Shown here piece by piece: positions 9,405 to 18,186 of a stretch of DNA of 64,000 nucleotides. The stretch is from Nostoc calcicola FACHB-3891 (GTDB lineage Bacteria > Cyanobacteriota > Cyanobacteriia > Cyanobacteriales > Nostocaceae), in assembly GCF_014697355.1 (NCBI RefSeq), contig NZ_JACJRQ010000023.1, forward strand, positions 1-64,000. The letters run 5' to 3'. The notes beneath the pieces were generated by a model, which ran no database searches, was not told the origin of the DNA, and saw nothing but the letters and a program-made list of their open reading frames with translations. Within the stretch, counting starts at the first letter, position 1, and each line of letters begins with the position of its first letter. A program made the translations under genes and the position numbers.

Positions 9405-9428
9405 AGGGGCGTACACCTGTGCGCCCCT
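9405..9428. repeat. Imperfect palindrome related to the one at 1050-1077
   Basis: AGGGGCG, a 9-base centre (TACACCTGT), then CGCCCCT form a stem. It shares the AGGGGCG ... TGTGCGCCCCT pattern with the perfect palindrome at 1050-1077. Confidence 0.65.
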
Positions 9429-9477
9429 TGATGATTTAATTAGCTCAAAATTACTGTAACGGGAGGCAATACTTGTC

Positions 9478-9571
9478 GGGTTTTGGGGAAAAGGGGAAGG
9501 TGGGGTCCCCTCTGGGGATAAGGGGCGGGGGAAAGGGGAAAGAAAAAACCTTTAACCTTTTCCCAAAACCC
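9478..9571. repeat. G-rich inverted-repeat element
   Basis: The left arm GGGTTTTGGGGAAAAGG (9478-9494) and the right arm CCTTTTCCCAAAACCC (9556-9571) are complementary apart from one base. The interior is a run of G-tracts (GGGG repeated) on the plus strand, which could fold into a G-quadruplex. It resembles a small non-autonomous repeat. Confidence 0.6.
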
Positions 9572-9728
9572 AATTCCGAGTTAAAAATCCACAAAGCGAG
9601 CAGTATTGTAATGGGAGGGAAATCCACACTGCCTTTCTGCCAACTGTGGCTTTGACTCATTTGTTAGACTGAACACACCAGGATTTTTCAGTCAAATCTC
9701 TGAATTACGCCAGCAGACGAGGCTACCC

Positions 9729-11201
9729 ATGCTTACAAGTACGCTACTTCTCTCGAATCAACTTCCCAGCTTAGAATATTCTTCCACCCCAGAGCGTTTC
9801 GATGAAACCTGGGAAGCCCCCCTGGCTACCCTTTTGGGGCTAGGACGCGCCGCTGGTGCTGACTTCATCGAATTGTTCTTAGAACGTCGTAACTACATCA
9901 GTTGTCTTGCAGAAGACGACACCATCACCAGTATTTCACCGAGTCTGTCTACAGGCGCGGGAATCAGAGTATTTCGCGGTAAAGCTGATTGCTATGTCAG
10001 TACTAATGACCTTTCCTTTTCGGGTTTGAAAGCAGCCTTAGAAAAAGGTCTTTCGATTATGGGATTACAACTACCCGCACCTAGTTCCTTTATCCCAGAA
10101 ATCAACCTCGAATTACTTAGAGACTACGCCACCAAAAGAGGCAAAGATGCATGGCTACCAGTGTGTAGTTCCATCCGCGAAATGGGAGAAGTCCTCCTCG
10201 ATGGTAGTGCTTACCTGAAACAAAAAGCTAGCCACGTCCAATCCCGTCGCGCTAGTTATTTTCGAGATTGGCAAGAAGTTTTAGTCGCCGCCAGTGACGG
10301 CATTTTTGCCCGTGACATTAGGCTCACCCAATCAGTCGGATTTAACTTGTTGTGTGCCGATGGTGCTAATCGTACCTCAATTGGCGATCGCGCTGGTAAC
10401 ACTAGCGATGCCAACTTCCTAAGAACCTGGGATTATCAACAAGCTGCCGAAAAAATATCAGAATCCGCTGGAAAAATGCTCTACGCAGATTATGTGGAAT
10501 CAGGTACTTACCCCATTATTATGGCCAATCATTTTGGCGGCGTAATCTTCCACGAAGCCTGCGGACACCTCCTAGAAACCACTCAAATTGAACGCAATAC
10601 CTCTCCCTTTGCTAACAAAAAAGGCGAAAAAATTGCCCACGAAAGTTTAACAGCTTGGGATGAAGGACGTGCTGAAAATGCCTTCGGAACAATTGATATG
10701 GACGACGAAGGTATGCCGGCTCAAAGAACCCTATTAATTGAAAAAGGCGTTCTCAAAAACTTCTTAGCAGATAGAACAGGTTCCATACTCACCGGACACC
10801 CCAGAACTGGAAGCGGACGCCGCCAAAACTACACCTTTGCCGCCGCTAGCCGGATGCGTAATACTTATATTGATTCCGGCGACTATAGCATTGAAGATTT
10901 ATTTGCCTCTATTGATAAAGGCATTTACTGTAAAAAAATGGGTGGCGGTAGCGTTGGTGCTACAGGTCAATTTAACTTTGGTGTTGATGAAGCTTATTTG
11001 ATTGAAAATGGCAAAATCACCAAACCATTAAAAGGAGCAATTCTGATTGGTGAAGCCACGGAAATTATGAACAAAATTTCCATGTGTTCCCAAGATTTAG
11101 AAATTGCCCCAGGTTTTTGTGGTTCCGTCAGCGGCAGTATTTACACCACAGTCGGACAACCACACATCAAAGTTGATTCTATTACTGTGGGTGGACGATG
11201 A
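9729..11201 (+). CDS. tldD: TldD metalloprotease subunit
   Basis: This 490-residue protein belongs to the TldD/PmbA family. The zinc-site motif HEACGH lies at residues 275-280 (in [15 protein letters not shown]), the feature that separates the active TldD subunit from TldE. With TldE it forms a heterodimeric protease that digests unfolded or modified peptides (microcin B17 maturation, CcdA turnover in E. coli). The C-terminal region [20 protein letters not shown] is also family-typical. Its partner follows on the same strand after about 220 bases that are filled by a repeat, so the two genes may have separate promoters. Confidence 0.95.
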   Translation: MLTSTLLLSNQLPSLEYSSTPERFDETWEAPLATLLGLGRAAGADFIELFLERRNYISCLAEDDTITSISPSLSTGAGIRVFRGKADCYVSTNDLSFSGLKAALEKGLSIMGLQLPAPSSFIPEINLELLRDYATKRGKDAWLPVCSSIREMGEVLLDGSAYLKQKASHVQSRRASYFRDWQEVLVAASDGIFARDIRLTQSVGFNLLCADGANRTSIGDRAGNTSDANFLRTWDYQQAAEKISESAGKMLYADYVESGTYPIIMANHFGGVIFHEACGHLLETTQIERNTSPFANKKGEKIAHESLTAWDEGRAENAFGTIDMDDEGMPAQRTLLIEKGVLKNFLADRTGSILTGHPRTGSGRRQNYTFAAASRMRNTYIDSGDYSIEDLFASIDKGIYCKKMGGGSVGATGQFNFGVDEAYLIENGKITKPLKGAILIGEATEIMNKISMCSQDLEIAPGFCGSVSGSIYTTVGQPHIKVDSITVGGR

Positions 11202-11203
11202 GA

Positions 11204-11376
11204 ATTTTGGATATTAGATTTTAGATTTTGGATTTGAAACGAGCTGAAACCACATTTAATTTGCATAACTATTAAACTATACATTTCTTGTGGGGTGGGC
11301 GTCTCGCCCGCCCAAGATATGAAACTTTAATGTGGAATAACTTAACATCCAAAATCCCAAATCTAATATCCAAAAT
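11204..11376. repeat. Inverted-repeat element between tldD and tldE
   Basis: ATTTTGGATATTAGATTT (11204-11221) recurs as its exact reverse complement at 11359-11376. The centre contains a GGGCG ... CGCCC hairpin (about 11289-11308). Arms of the TTTTGGATTT / AAATCCAAAA type recur elsewhere in the window (12782-12818, about 22905-22935), so this is a dispersed repeat. It begins 2 bases after the tldD stop. Confidence 0.7.
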
Positions 11377-11424
11377 CAAATAGCTGCTAATCCCAAATCT
11401 AAAATCCCAAATCTAAAATTGATC

Positions 11425-12765
11425 ATGCCGAATATCAATGAAATTGCAAATTCCGCCAAGGACAATGCTAATAAGCTTGGCATCAAAAAATTTGACATTT
11501 ATGGCTCAACAGTAGATGATACTAGCGTGCAAGTAGATCGAGGAGAGCCAAAACAAGTCAAAGCTTCAAATCGCTCTGGTGTTACTGTTCGTGTCTGGAA
11601 CGAAGATAATACAATGGGGGTCACCAGCACCACAGATGTAGATCCCAAAGGATTAGAATTAGCTTTGAAAACTGCCTACGAAGCCAGTTTTTTTGGTGTT
11701 AAAGAAAATGTTCCTGATTTTAGTCCCGAAGCTACTATTCCTATCCCCAATAAACATGAGGAGAAGGCGCCCCAAGCACCTGTTGCTGAACTGATAGAAA
11801 AACTATTGGTAGCTGAAAAAGAATTACTAGCAGCACATCCAGCAATTAAAGGTGTACCATACAATAGCTTAGCTCAAAGAGATATTGACAGATTTTATCT
11901 CAATAGCGACGGTGCCCTGAGAACTGAATCTCACTCCTTAGCATCAATTTATCTTTACAGCAAAAGTGAGGAAGAAGGCAAAAAACCTCGCAGTGGAGGC
12001 GCTTTTAGAATCAATCACAGTTTAGATAATCTAGACATTAATGGTTGCATCAAAGAAACCGCAGACAAAAATATTAGCCACTTGAATTATGAAAAAATTC
12101 AAACTGGCAAATATCGAGTAGTTTTCTCGGCTGAAGCTTTCTTAAGTCTGTTGGGCGCTTTTTCTAACTTGTTCAATGCCCAAAGTATTTTGGATAATCA
12201 GAGTTTATCTACTCCTGATGATTTAGGTAAGCAAATTGCTTCCCCTCTGCTTTCAGTTTATGATGATGCACTGCACCCAGCTAATGTAGGCGCAGAATCT
12301 TTTGATGGTGAAGGAACTCCCACTCGTCAAATTTCGCTAATTGAAAATGGCGTTTTAAAAAGTTTTCTTCATAGTGCCGGCACTGCCAAAAGGCTAAATG
12401 CTCAACCTACAGGTAATGCGAGTATTGGGGCAAAAGTCAGCGTTAGTCCCAATTTTTATCACGTTTTTACAACAGCAACCCCTGAGCAGGAATTTAGCTT
12501 AGAAACTGTAGAAAACGTGATTCTTATTGATGATTTACGCGCTCTCCATGCAGGAGTTAAATCTTTACAAGGTTCGTTCTCTTTACCGTTTGATGGTTGG
12601 CTAGTTAACAAAGGTGTGAAGACGAGTATTGAGTCAGCAACCGTTGCAGGGGATTTCTTGGAACTCTTGAAATCAATTATTTATGTAGAAAAAGAGGTGG
12701 AATTAACGCCAGGAGGAGTTTGTCCCAGAATCTGGGTTAATGAATTATCGATTACTGGGGAGTAA
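11425..12765 (+). CDS. TldE/PmbA family subunit
   Basis: This 446-residue protein is the second half of the TldD/TldE protease. I prefer the ATG at 11425 over the in-frame TTG at 11419, which lies in repeat sequence. The C-terminal part carries the family pattern FDGEGTPTRQISLIENGVLKSFL and PFDGWLVNKG. It lacks the HExxxH motif of TldD, as expected for TldE, which forms part of the cavity but does not bind the metal. It is the usual neighbour of tldD. Confidence 0.94.
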   Translation: MPNINEIANSAKDNANKLGIKKFDIYGSTVDDTSVQVDRGEPKQVKASNRSGVTVRVWNEDNTMGVTSTTDVDPKGLELALKTAYEASFFGVKENVPDFSPEATIPIPNKHEEKAPQAPVAELIEKLLVAEKELLAAHPAIKGVPYNSLAQRDIDRFYLNSDGALRTESHSLASIYLYSKSEEEGKKPRSGGAFRINHSLDNLDINGCIKETADKNISHLNYEKIQTGKYRVVFSAEAFLSLLGAFSNLFNAQSILDNQSLSTPDDLGKQIASPLLSVYDDALHPANVGAESFDGEGTPTRQISLIENGVLKSFLHSAGTAKRLNAQPTGNASIGAKVSVSPNFYHVFTTATPEQEFSLETVENVILIDDLRALHAGVKSLQGSFSLPFDGWLVNKGVKTSIESATVAGDFLELLKSIIYVEKEVELTPGGVCPRIWVNELSITGE

Positions 12766-12781
12766 AAATTTTAGATTTTAA

Positions 12782-12818
12782 ATTTTGGATTTTGGATTAA
12801 AGGTTCAAAATCCAAAAT
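12782..12818. terminator. Hairpin between convergent genes
   Basis: ATTTTGGATTTTG (12782-12794) is followed after an 11-base loop by its exact complement (12806-12818), then TATTTG. It sits between the convergent stops of tldE and the pentapeptide gene. It uses the same repeat arms as the element at 11204-11376, so it may be a repeat serving as terminator. Confidence 0.5.
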
Positions 12819-12872
12819 TATTTGACAAATTCATGATTTTATGAATTGCTTCAATCTAAAATTGAAAATTGA

Positions 12873-13313
12873 TTAATATTCACCACCAACACTAATAGCA
12901 GTATTAAACACATCAGCGCCGCTTAAATCGATATTAGCCATAACAGCGCCATCTACGTCACTATTATATAAACGGGCATTACTCAAATTAACGTTGGTGA
13001 GATTAGCATTATTTAAGGTGGTATCACTAACAAATGCTTCTGTGAGATTAGCAGACTTCAAATTAGCACCAGTTAAATCAGCACCTTCCAAATTAGCGCC
13101 TTCTAAGTTAGCACCTTTCAAATTTGCATTTCTCAGGTCAACACCGATTAAATGAGCGCCTTTGAGATTTGCTCCTGTTAAATCACATCCAAAACATTCT
13201 CTAGTTTCCAGTAAACGCCTGACAGGGGCGGAGTTTTCAGCTTTGACGGGAATAGGAGCAGCTAAAGATAGCGTAGTGAGTAAGGCTGCTGCCGTCAAAA
13301 ATATTGGTTTCAT
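12873..13313 (-). CDS. Secreted pentapeptide-repeat protein
   Basis: This 146-residue protein has an N-terminal signal peptide (about 1-25, cleavage after PVKA-like residues), then at least 14 A(D/N)LxX repeats from about residue 42 (LTGANLKGAHLIGVDLRNAN onward). Such repeats fold into a right-handed quadrilateral beta-helix. The CFGCDL motif just before the helix places two cysteines 3 apart and is common in exported cyanobacterial pentapeptide proteins. Function is unknown; the periplasm or thylakoid lumen is the expected site. It is monocistronic, convergent with tldE, with an ATG at 13311-13313. Confidence 0.88.
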   Translation of the reverse strand: MKPIFLTAAALLTTLSLAAPIPVKAENSAPVRRLLETRECFGCDLTGANLKGAHLIGVDLRNANLKGANLEGANLEGADLTGANLKSANLTEAFVSDTTLNNANLTNVNLSNARLYNSDVDGAVMANIDLSGADVFNTAISVGGEY

Positions 13314-13551
13314 ATTTATTTACCTCCGACACTTCTAAAAGTCATGAAATTCTTGACTTCTATAGTTACAGTGTCCCAAAATCATAGAGTTGTGTCCTCA
13401 TACGATGGGAAGAATAGATAATTTCTCTGAGATTAAGTATTTTTCCTTAAGATAGTCCTATGGTCTTAAAATTTAAGGATTGTTAGCAATAACTTTAGAC
13501 ATATAAATACGTAAATACGCAAAATTTCAACTGATTAACTGGTGTGAACTC

Positions 13552-13805
13552 AATACTGTTCGGTTAAGAGGTTGTTTTAAAAGTGTTTTGCTGTGATTTT
13601 GGACACGTTTAGATCCCCCCTAACCCCCCTTTTCAAGGGGGGAAGCAGAATCAAAGTCCCCCTTTTCAAGGGGGATTTAGGGGGATCTAAAACGTTTTGT
13701 TACCGACAAGAGGACTTTTAAAACATCCTCTAAGGCATCAGACGCGATAAATCGCCGTCTCTACAATTTTGAATTTTAATCAAAAAACCTTAACCGAACC
13801 GTATT
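13552..13805. mobile_element. Outer inverted-repeat (MITE-like) element
   Basis: Terminal inverted repeats AATACTGTTCGGTTAAG (13552-13568) and CTTAACCGAACCGTATT (13789-13805) match at 16 of 17 positions. It encodes nothing. A second element (13567-13731) occupies most of its interior, and a further palindrome (AGACGCGAT ... ATCGCCGTCT) lies at about 13739-13761. It looks like a non-autonomous element. Confidence 0.65.
13567..13731. mobile_element. Inner inverted-repeat element nested in the outer one
   Basis: The ends AGAGGTTGTTTTAAAAGT and ACTTTTAAAACATCCTCT are complementary with one mismatch. The core is built from inverted CCCCCT/AGGGGG blocks (about 13613-13692), with the CCCCTTTTCAAGGGG motif present twice. 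This core type is a common intergenic repeat in filamentous cyanobacteria. No coding potential. Confidence 0.65.
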
Positions 13806-13882
13806 GGGTGTGAACTGACGCTTCCTTGCAAAGATAGCCAACTTCTACTACCCGTAATACAAATATTCCAACGTAGATTATA

Positions 13883-14965
13883 TTAAACTTTACTGCTTCC
13901 TAATAAATACAGCAACGCCATACGAACAGCCACACCGCTGGTAACTTGCGACTGAATGAGACTAAATTCTGGGTCATCCATCAACTCAGAACTAATTTCG
14001 ACACCACGATTTACGGGGCCTGGATGCAAAACTTTGACATTCGGTTTACAAAGTTGCAGTTTTGTGCGTGTAATGCCAAACAGCTGGTGATATTCTCGCA
14101 AACTTGGCAGTAAATGAGCCGTCATCCGTTCCTTTTGCAAGCGCAAAGTCATCACAAAATCGGCATCCTGCAAAGCTGGTTCTAGCTGCCAATGAAGGAA
14201 TAGTTGGCGGGATGAGGGAGATGAGGGGGATGAGGGAGATAAGGGGGATGCCGAGATAATAAACTCCTGAGTTCTGAATTCTGAGTTCTGAGTTCTGAGT
14301 TCTGACTCTTCCAAGATGTACTCGGCAAATAACTTGGGTAACAGGGTGGGTGGTGCTGCGAGATGTACTTGGGCACCGCTGGCGATGAAACTCCAGATAT
14401 TCGATCGCGCTACACGAGAATGCAAAATATCCCCAACAATGGCAATCTTTTTGCCCTTTAAAAGTTCCAGTTGCGGATGATTGGGGTCAATTAAAGTACA
14501 AATAGTAAATAAGTCTAGCAGTGCTTGGGAAGGATGTTCGTGTTGACCATCACCTGCATTCAGGACACTAACTCGTACACCTAAACGATCCATTTCTTGG
14601 GCGATCGCATTTGGTACTCCCGCCTCTCGATGCCGGACCACCATAATATCAGTTCCCATGGCCAAATAGGTCTTCGCTGTGTCGAGAATTGTTTCTCCCT
14701 TGGTCATCGAAGACGAGGCGGCGGCGAAGTTCAATGTATCCGCACTTAAGCGTTTAGCAGCAAGTTCAAAACTGCTACGGGTGCGGGTAGAAGGTTCAAA
14801 AAATAAATTCGCCACCACCTGTCCCTGCAATGTTGGTACTTTCTTTGTCCGCCGCGATAGCACTTCTTGAAAAGAAGCAGCAGTTTGCAAAACAGTATTG
14901 TATTCAGGCGCTGTAAAGTCCGACAGAGATAGAACGTGATGACGATTCCAGGTGGTTGTAGGCAT
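13883..14965 (-). CDS. pyrB: Aspartate carbamoyltransferase catalytic chain, with in-frame repeat insertion
   Basis: The enzyme joins carbamoyl phosphate and aspartate in pyrimidine synthesis. Motifs seen: carbamoyl-phosphate site [13 protein letters not shown] (56-68), the mobile-loop segment SSSMTKGET (84-92), HPSQALLD (144-151), [11 protein letters not shown] (178-188) and HPGPVNRG near the end. At 360 residues it is about 30 longer than usual. The excess is residues about 220-253, a low-complexity insert (ELRTQ..., then [10 protein letters not shown]) whose DNA is intergenic-type tandem repeat. The insert lies between two conserved segments, KLFAEYI and [19 protein letters not shown]. The frame and all active-site motifs are kept, so the enzyme is probably functional. 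ATG at 14963-14965. Confidence 0.95.
   Translation of the reverse strand: MPTTTWNRHHVLSLSDFTAPEYNTVLQTAASFQEVLSRRTKKVPTLQGQVVANLFFEPSTRTRSSFELAAKRLSADTLNFAAASSSMTKGETILDTAKTYLAMGTDIMVVRHREAGVPNAIAQEMDRLGVRVSVLNAGDGQHEHPSQALLDLFTICTLIDPNHPQLELLKGKKIAIVGDILHSRVARSNIWSFIASGAQVHLAAPPTLLPKLFAEYILEESELRTQNSEFRTQEFIISASPLSPSSPSSPSSRQLFLHWQLEPALQDADFVMTLRLQKERMTAHLLPSLREYHQLFGITRTKLQLCKPNVKVLHPGPVNRGVEISSELMDDPEFSLIQSQVTSGVAVRMALLYLLGSSKV
14207..14308. repeat. Repeat insertion inside pyrB
   Basis: The plus strand shows GGGATGAGGGAGATGAGG units followed by tandem TTCTGAG/TTCTGAA heptamers. Both are intergenic repeat types in this genome: the heptamer recurs at about 32040-32075 and 45880-45902, and GAGATGAGGG-type units recur at about 14972-14990 and 62636-62663. 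Confidence 0.8.
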
Positions 14966-14989
14966 ATTTGGGGAGTGGGGGAGATGAGG

Positions 14990-15043
14990 GAGAATAACTC
15001 TTAACTCCTAACTCCTCACTCCTAACTCCTCACTCAGCACTCC
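14990..15043. repeat. Short tandem heptamer repeat (AACTCCT type)
   Basis: Degenerate tandem copies of ACTCCTA/ACTCCTC fill the gap between pyrB and mgtE. This matches the short tandemly repeated repetitive (STRR) class known from heterocystous cyanobacteria. Confidence 0.75.
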
Positions 15044-15052
15044 TTAATCCCT

Positions 15053-16405
15053 TCAAGTTGATAAGTGAAAAACGTTTAAAGCTAGAGAAATTAGGCTCAG
15101 GAATGTTAAAAACCCAATTGTATCTAGCATTGTAGTCACTAACGGGCCACTAACCAAGGCAGGGTCGAGCTTCAAGCGTTTCAAACCCATTGGCAGTAAG
15201 GTACCAAGAGTCACCGCGACTATTGTATTAGTTGCCATGACCATGCCGGCAATTAAAGCCACCCATCGTTCTTGGGGTCGCGCCCAAATTAAGGAAAGCA
15301 GAATCATGGTTGTAGCTAAAGCTAGGGCTGTACCTAAACCGGCGAAAATTTCTTTGCGGAGAATTTTCACAGTGTCTTTGGGTGTTACCTCACCCACCCC
15401 CAAGCCTCGGATTGTCACTGTTAATGCTTGAATTCCTACAGTACCACCAGTATTGGAAAAAATCGGCATGATCACTGCGAGAACTGGGACTGCGGCAATT
15501 ACAGATTGAAAAGGGGCGATCGCACTGGCTGCACCAATATACAAAGCCATGATGCCCAACAGCCAAGGCAAGCGGTTGCGGATGGTGAGTAGAGGAGAAG
15601 ATAAAGCAGCTTCATCACCACTCACACCTGCGAGTTTTTGGATATCTTCTGTGGCTTCTTCTTCCAAAATATCCATCACATCATCAATGGTGACAATGCC
15701 AACCAATCGGTCTTCCCGGTCAACTACAGGAATCGCAATTAAGTCATAGCGTTTCATAATTTGGGCGACTTCTTCTTGGGAAGTTTCGGTTCTCACCTTA
15801 ATGACGCGATCGCTGGCAATATCTCTGATGAAAACATCGGGAAAGGTAAACAACAGCTGGCGCAGTGAAACCACTCTCACCAGTGTCCGGTTGTCGTCTG
15901 TGACGTAGGCGTAGTAAATCGATTCTTTGTCTTCGTCTTGACGGCGGATTTTACTTAGGGCTTCACCGACTGTCAATCCTTCTCTTAATCGGACATATTC
16001 GGTGGTCATCACTCGCCCAGCGGTGCCTTCCGGATAACCAAGAATTGTTGCTGTGGCTTGCCTTTGTTCTGGACTCAATTCCTTTAACAACCGTTTGATT
16101 ACTCCAGCAGGTAATTCATCAAACAATTCTGCTCGTTCATCAGGACTCATGGCTTCTACAAGTTGCGCTACTTGCACATCATGTAGGGAATTAATTAGTT
16201 CTTCCTGTACCTCTGTTGGCACATATTCAAATACATCAATTGCCTGATTTTTGTTGAGTAAACGAAATGCGATCGCTCGTTGTTTTTCAGGCAATTGTGT
16301 AATGAATTCTCCTACATCTACGGGTTGTAACTGATTTAAATCCCATTTCAACTGATTTAAATCGGTAGCATCAATCAGTGCATCCCGAATATCCTGTGTG
16401 AGCAT
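15053..16405 (-). CDS. mgtE: MgtE magnesium transporter
   Basis: This 450-residue protein has the MgtE order. A superhelical N-domain (about 20-130, PDERAELFDELPAG) is followed by paired CBS domains (about 135-255, with MKRYDLIAIPVVDREDRLVG) and five membrane helices (about 285-448). The pore segment NTGGTVGIQALTVTIRGL (about 317-334) is diagnostic. MgtE is a Mg2+-gated channel: cytosolic Mg2+ binding between the N and CBS domains closes the pore. A strong ribosome binding site AGGAGGT (minus strand, 16413-16419) precedes the ATG at 16403-16405. That site can pair with an exact complement 40 bases further upstream (see the leader entry). Confidence 0.96.
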   Translation of the reverse strand: MLTQDIRDALIDATDLNQLKWDLNQLQPVDVGEFITQLPEKQRAIAFRLLNKNQAIDVFEYVPTEVQEELINSLHDVQVAQLVEAMSPDERAELFDELPAGVIKRLLKELSPEQRQATATILGYPEGTAGRVMTTEYVRLREGLTVGEALSKIRRQDEDKESIYYAYVTDDNRTLVRVVSLRQLLFTFPDVFIRDIASDRVIKVRTETSQEEVAQIMKRYDLIAIPVVDREDRLVGIVTIDDVMDILEEEATEDIQKLAGVSGDEAALSSPLLTIRNRLPWLLGIMALYIGAASAIAPFQSVIAAVPVLAVIMPIFSNTGGTVGIQALTVTIRGLGVGEVTPKDTVKILRKEIFAGLGTALALATTMILLSLIWARPQERWVALIAGMVMATNTIVAVTLGTLLPMGLKRLKLDPALVSGPLVTTMLDTIGFLTFLSLISLALNVFHLST

Positions 16406-16412
16406 GATACAT

Positions 16413-16466
16413 ACCTCCTAATATCTCCCCCGCGCTGGGAGATTGCCTCACCAGCTTAGAGGAGGT
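16413..16466 (-). promoter_or_regulatory. mgtE leader with possible ribosome-site sequestration
   Basis: On the minus strand the ribosome binding site AGGAGGT (16413-16419) is exactly complementary to ACCTCCT at 16460-16466. Between them ATCTCCC and GGGAGAT (16423-16429 / 16437-16443) form an internal hairpin. A second possible pairing, CCTC with GAGG around 16446-16465, would free the ribosome site. This is the architecture of a translational switch. I do not recognise a named Mg2+ riboswitch (M-box) consensus. Confidence 0.45.
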
Positions 16467-16639
16467 TGATACTGCCATCTTGTGGACTTTGGTCCATAAA
16501 ATCTCAAAAATTCAATATCGATATCCAATCAGGTCATCGCTAGTCATCATCGTAACCCGGAATCGCCATTTCCGGTAGTTCCTGGGTTATTCTGTCTACA
16601 ATAAATCCCATTCACTACAAATTATCAATATTATTACCG

Positions 16640-16830
16640 AGAAGGGGGAAAGGGGAAAGGGTAAGGGGTAAAGGATAAGAATTAAAAACAGGGGTAAAGG
16701 TTAAAGGGTAAAGGGTAAGAATTAAAAACAGGGGTAAAGGTTAAAGGGTAAAGGGTAAGAATTAAAAACAGGGGTAAAGGTTAAAGGGTAAAGGGTAAAG
16801 GGATAAATTTAACCTTTCCCCTTCCCCCAT
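16640..16830. repeat. AAGGGGTAAAGG repeat tract with three 40-bp tandem units
   Basis: A unit beginning ATTAAAAACAGGGGTAAAGG occurs at 16681, 16721 and 16761, a period of exactly 40. The tract continues as TAAAGGG heptamers and ends in a complementary CCTTTCCCC run (about 16812-16826). The same purine-rich vocabulary recurs at about 30049-30153 and 34704-34806. There are no unique spacers, so it is not a CRISPR array. Confidence 0.85.
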
Positions 16831-16954
16831 CACTTAGTATTTTTCTTGATTAGCGATCGCCGGATTTAGAAGCTGCTTGGAAATCCCTCTCCTACCAGAA
16901 GAGGGACTGCTCTTTTCGGTCTACTGAAATAGAGATCTTTTTGCTTGACTCTCA

Positions 16955-18073
16955 TCAACTGGTTACCAAATCATAAATAGCTTCTAACTTAGCAGTTTGC
17001 TTGCGAATATCAAAATTTTCGCAAATAAACTCTCGTCCTTTAATACCCATATTTTTAGCCAAAGCACGGTCAGACAAGAGAATATCTAATTTTTCTGCCA
17101 GAGCGCGATCGTCTTTTTCATCAACTAAAAAGCCGGTTTCTCCATCTAAAACCGCATCAGGAATAGCACTGTGCCAGGTAGAAGCTATCGGCAAAGCACA
17201 AGCAGCAGCTTCCAAAATAGAAAGCGGTAAACCTTCACTGTCGCCGTTCTTTGCTGTCTGACTGGGTAGAGAAAATATTTCTGCACCTCGCACTATTTTT
17301 TGAACTACCTCATAAGGTTGTGCGCCCAAAAAATTTACTCTGTCACTAACACCAAGCTCACTTGCTAAAGTTTTTAGTTTTTCAGTCATTGAACCACTTC
17401 CCAACTGGAAAAGTGATACATTTGGATGCTTGCTTGCAATCTGGGCAAAAGCTTTTATTAGAGTATCAATTCCTTTTTTCTCAGTATGTCTTCCTACACA
17501 TAGGATATATCTCTCATCTGCTGATTCAGTCTTGGGAGCAAACTTTTCTAAATCTATACCACTATTGAGTTTAATAATTTTATCTTCTGGATAGCCCGAT
17601 TCAATCATCTTTTTATACAAAAAACTAGAAAAAGCAATGAATCGGGATGCTTTTTGCTTCAATTCTTCTTCATACAACAGAAATTGATAAAACGCTGGGT
17701 TACCCGACAGCCACATTAATTTACGCGAAACTGTGATGTCATAACCATAAAATGTAACTATGAAAGGAATTTTTAATTTTTCTGCTAATCGCATTGCATA
17801 AACACCATCTGGCCCAAAATGGGCATGAATTAATTTTAAATTTTCTAAATCAATAGTTCTTTCAAACATATCTGGTGAAGCAGTAAGTATATGAAATAAC
17901 TGCTTTATTTTCCAAAAATCATTACTTACAGAAATATGTTCAAAAGGAATTTCTTCTAATATTTGACAACTAATAAATAACGGCTTGTATGTTTGTAAAT
18001 TATGAGCTTGCTCTCCAATAAAAGTTTCTGAGACTCTTGGATAAGCTCGGCGATACATACCAACTGTTTTCAT
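16955..18073 (-). CDS. Group 1 (GT4) glycosyltransferase
   Basis: This 372-residue protein has a GT-B fold. The C-terminal half shows ILCVGRHTEKKGIDTLIKAF (about 190-209), QLGSGSMTEKL (about 222-232) and the nucleotide-sugar site GDSEGLPLSILEAAACALPI (about 277-296). The N-terminal acceptor domain opens MKTVGMYRRAYPRVSETFI and includes HAHFGPDGVYAM (about 85-96). Such enzymes build exopolysaccharide or glycolipid; the acceptor is unknown. AGGAG lies 8 bases upstream of the ATG at 18071-18073. It stands alone on the minus strand between long non-coding stretches. Confidence 0.92.
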   Translation of the reverse strand: MKTVGMYRRAYPRVSETFIGEQAHNLQTYKPLFISCQILEEIPFEHISVSNDFWKIKQLFHILTASPDMFERTIDLENLKLIHAHFGPDGVYAMRLAEKLKIPFIVTFYGYDITVSRKLMWLSGNPAFYQFLLYEEELKQKASRFIAFSSFLYKKMIESGYPEDKIIKLNSGIDLEKFAPKTESADERYILCVGRHTEKKGIDTLIKAFAQIASKHPNVSLFQLGSGSMTEKLKTLASELGVSDRVNFLGAQPYEVVQKIVRGAEIFSLPSQTAKNGDSEGLPLSILEAAACALPIASTWHSAIPDAVLDGETGFLVDEKDDRALAEKLDILLSDRALAKNMGIKGREFICENFDIRKQTAKLEAIYDLVTS

Positions 18074-18169
18074 GGTGTTACTCCTAATTTAAATTTAGTC
18101 TTTGTCTTTCCAAAAAATGAACGAGATATTGGGTAAAAAACTCTTAAGGTTGCTAGACATTCGCGTCTC

Positions 18170-18185
18170 GGTTTCACGTGAAACC
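18170..18185. promoter_or_regulatory. parS-like palindrome
   Basis: GGTTTCACGTGAAACC is a perfect palindrome (extending to 18 bases at 18169-18186). Its 14-base core GTTTCACGTGAAAC equals the core of the bacterial chromosomal parS consensus TGTTTCACGTGAAACA; only the outer base pair differs. ParB binds such sites during chromosome segregation. It lies in a non-coding stretch about 100 bases upstream of the glycosyltransferase start. Confidence 0.6.
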
Positions 18186-18186
18186 G

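Larger units (their letters stand above)
9211..9728. other. Repeat-filled intergenic region
   Basis: The 518 bases between the glycosyltransferase and tldD hold no gene. They contain an imperfect palindrome (9405-9428) and a G-rich inverted-repeat element (9478-9571), annotated separately. The promoter of tldD should lie in the last 150 bases. Confidence 0.55.

Noticed and set aside
9473-9655. Frames on both strands in the G-rich region
   Set aside because: Translations of the G-rich inverted repeat; glycine/lysine or proline-rich and without start signals.
16406-16500. Known M-box (ykoK) riboswitch before mgtE
   Set aside because: The conserved M-box blocks are not recognisable; only the local complement to the ribosome site is clear.
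16681-16800. CRISPR-like array
   Set aside because: The 40-bp units are directly tandem with no unique spacers, no leader and no cas gene.
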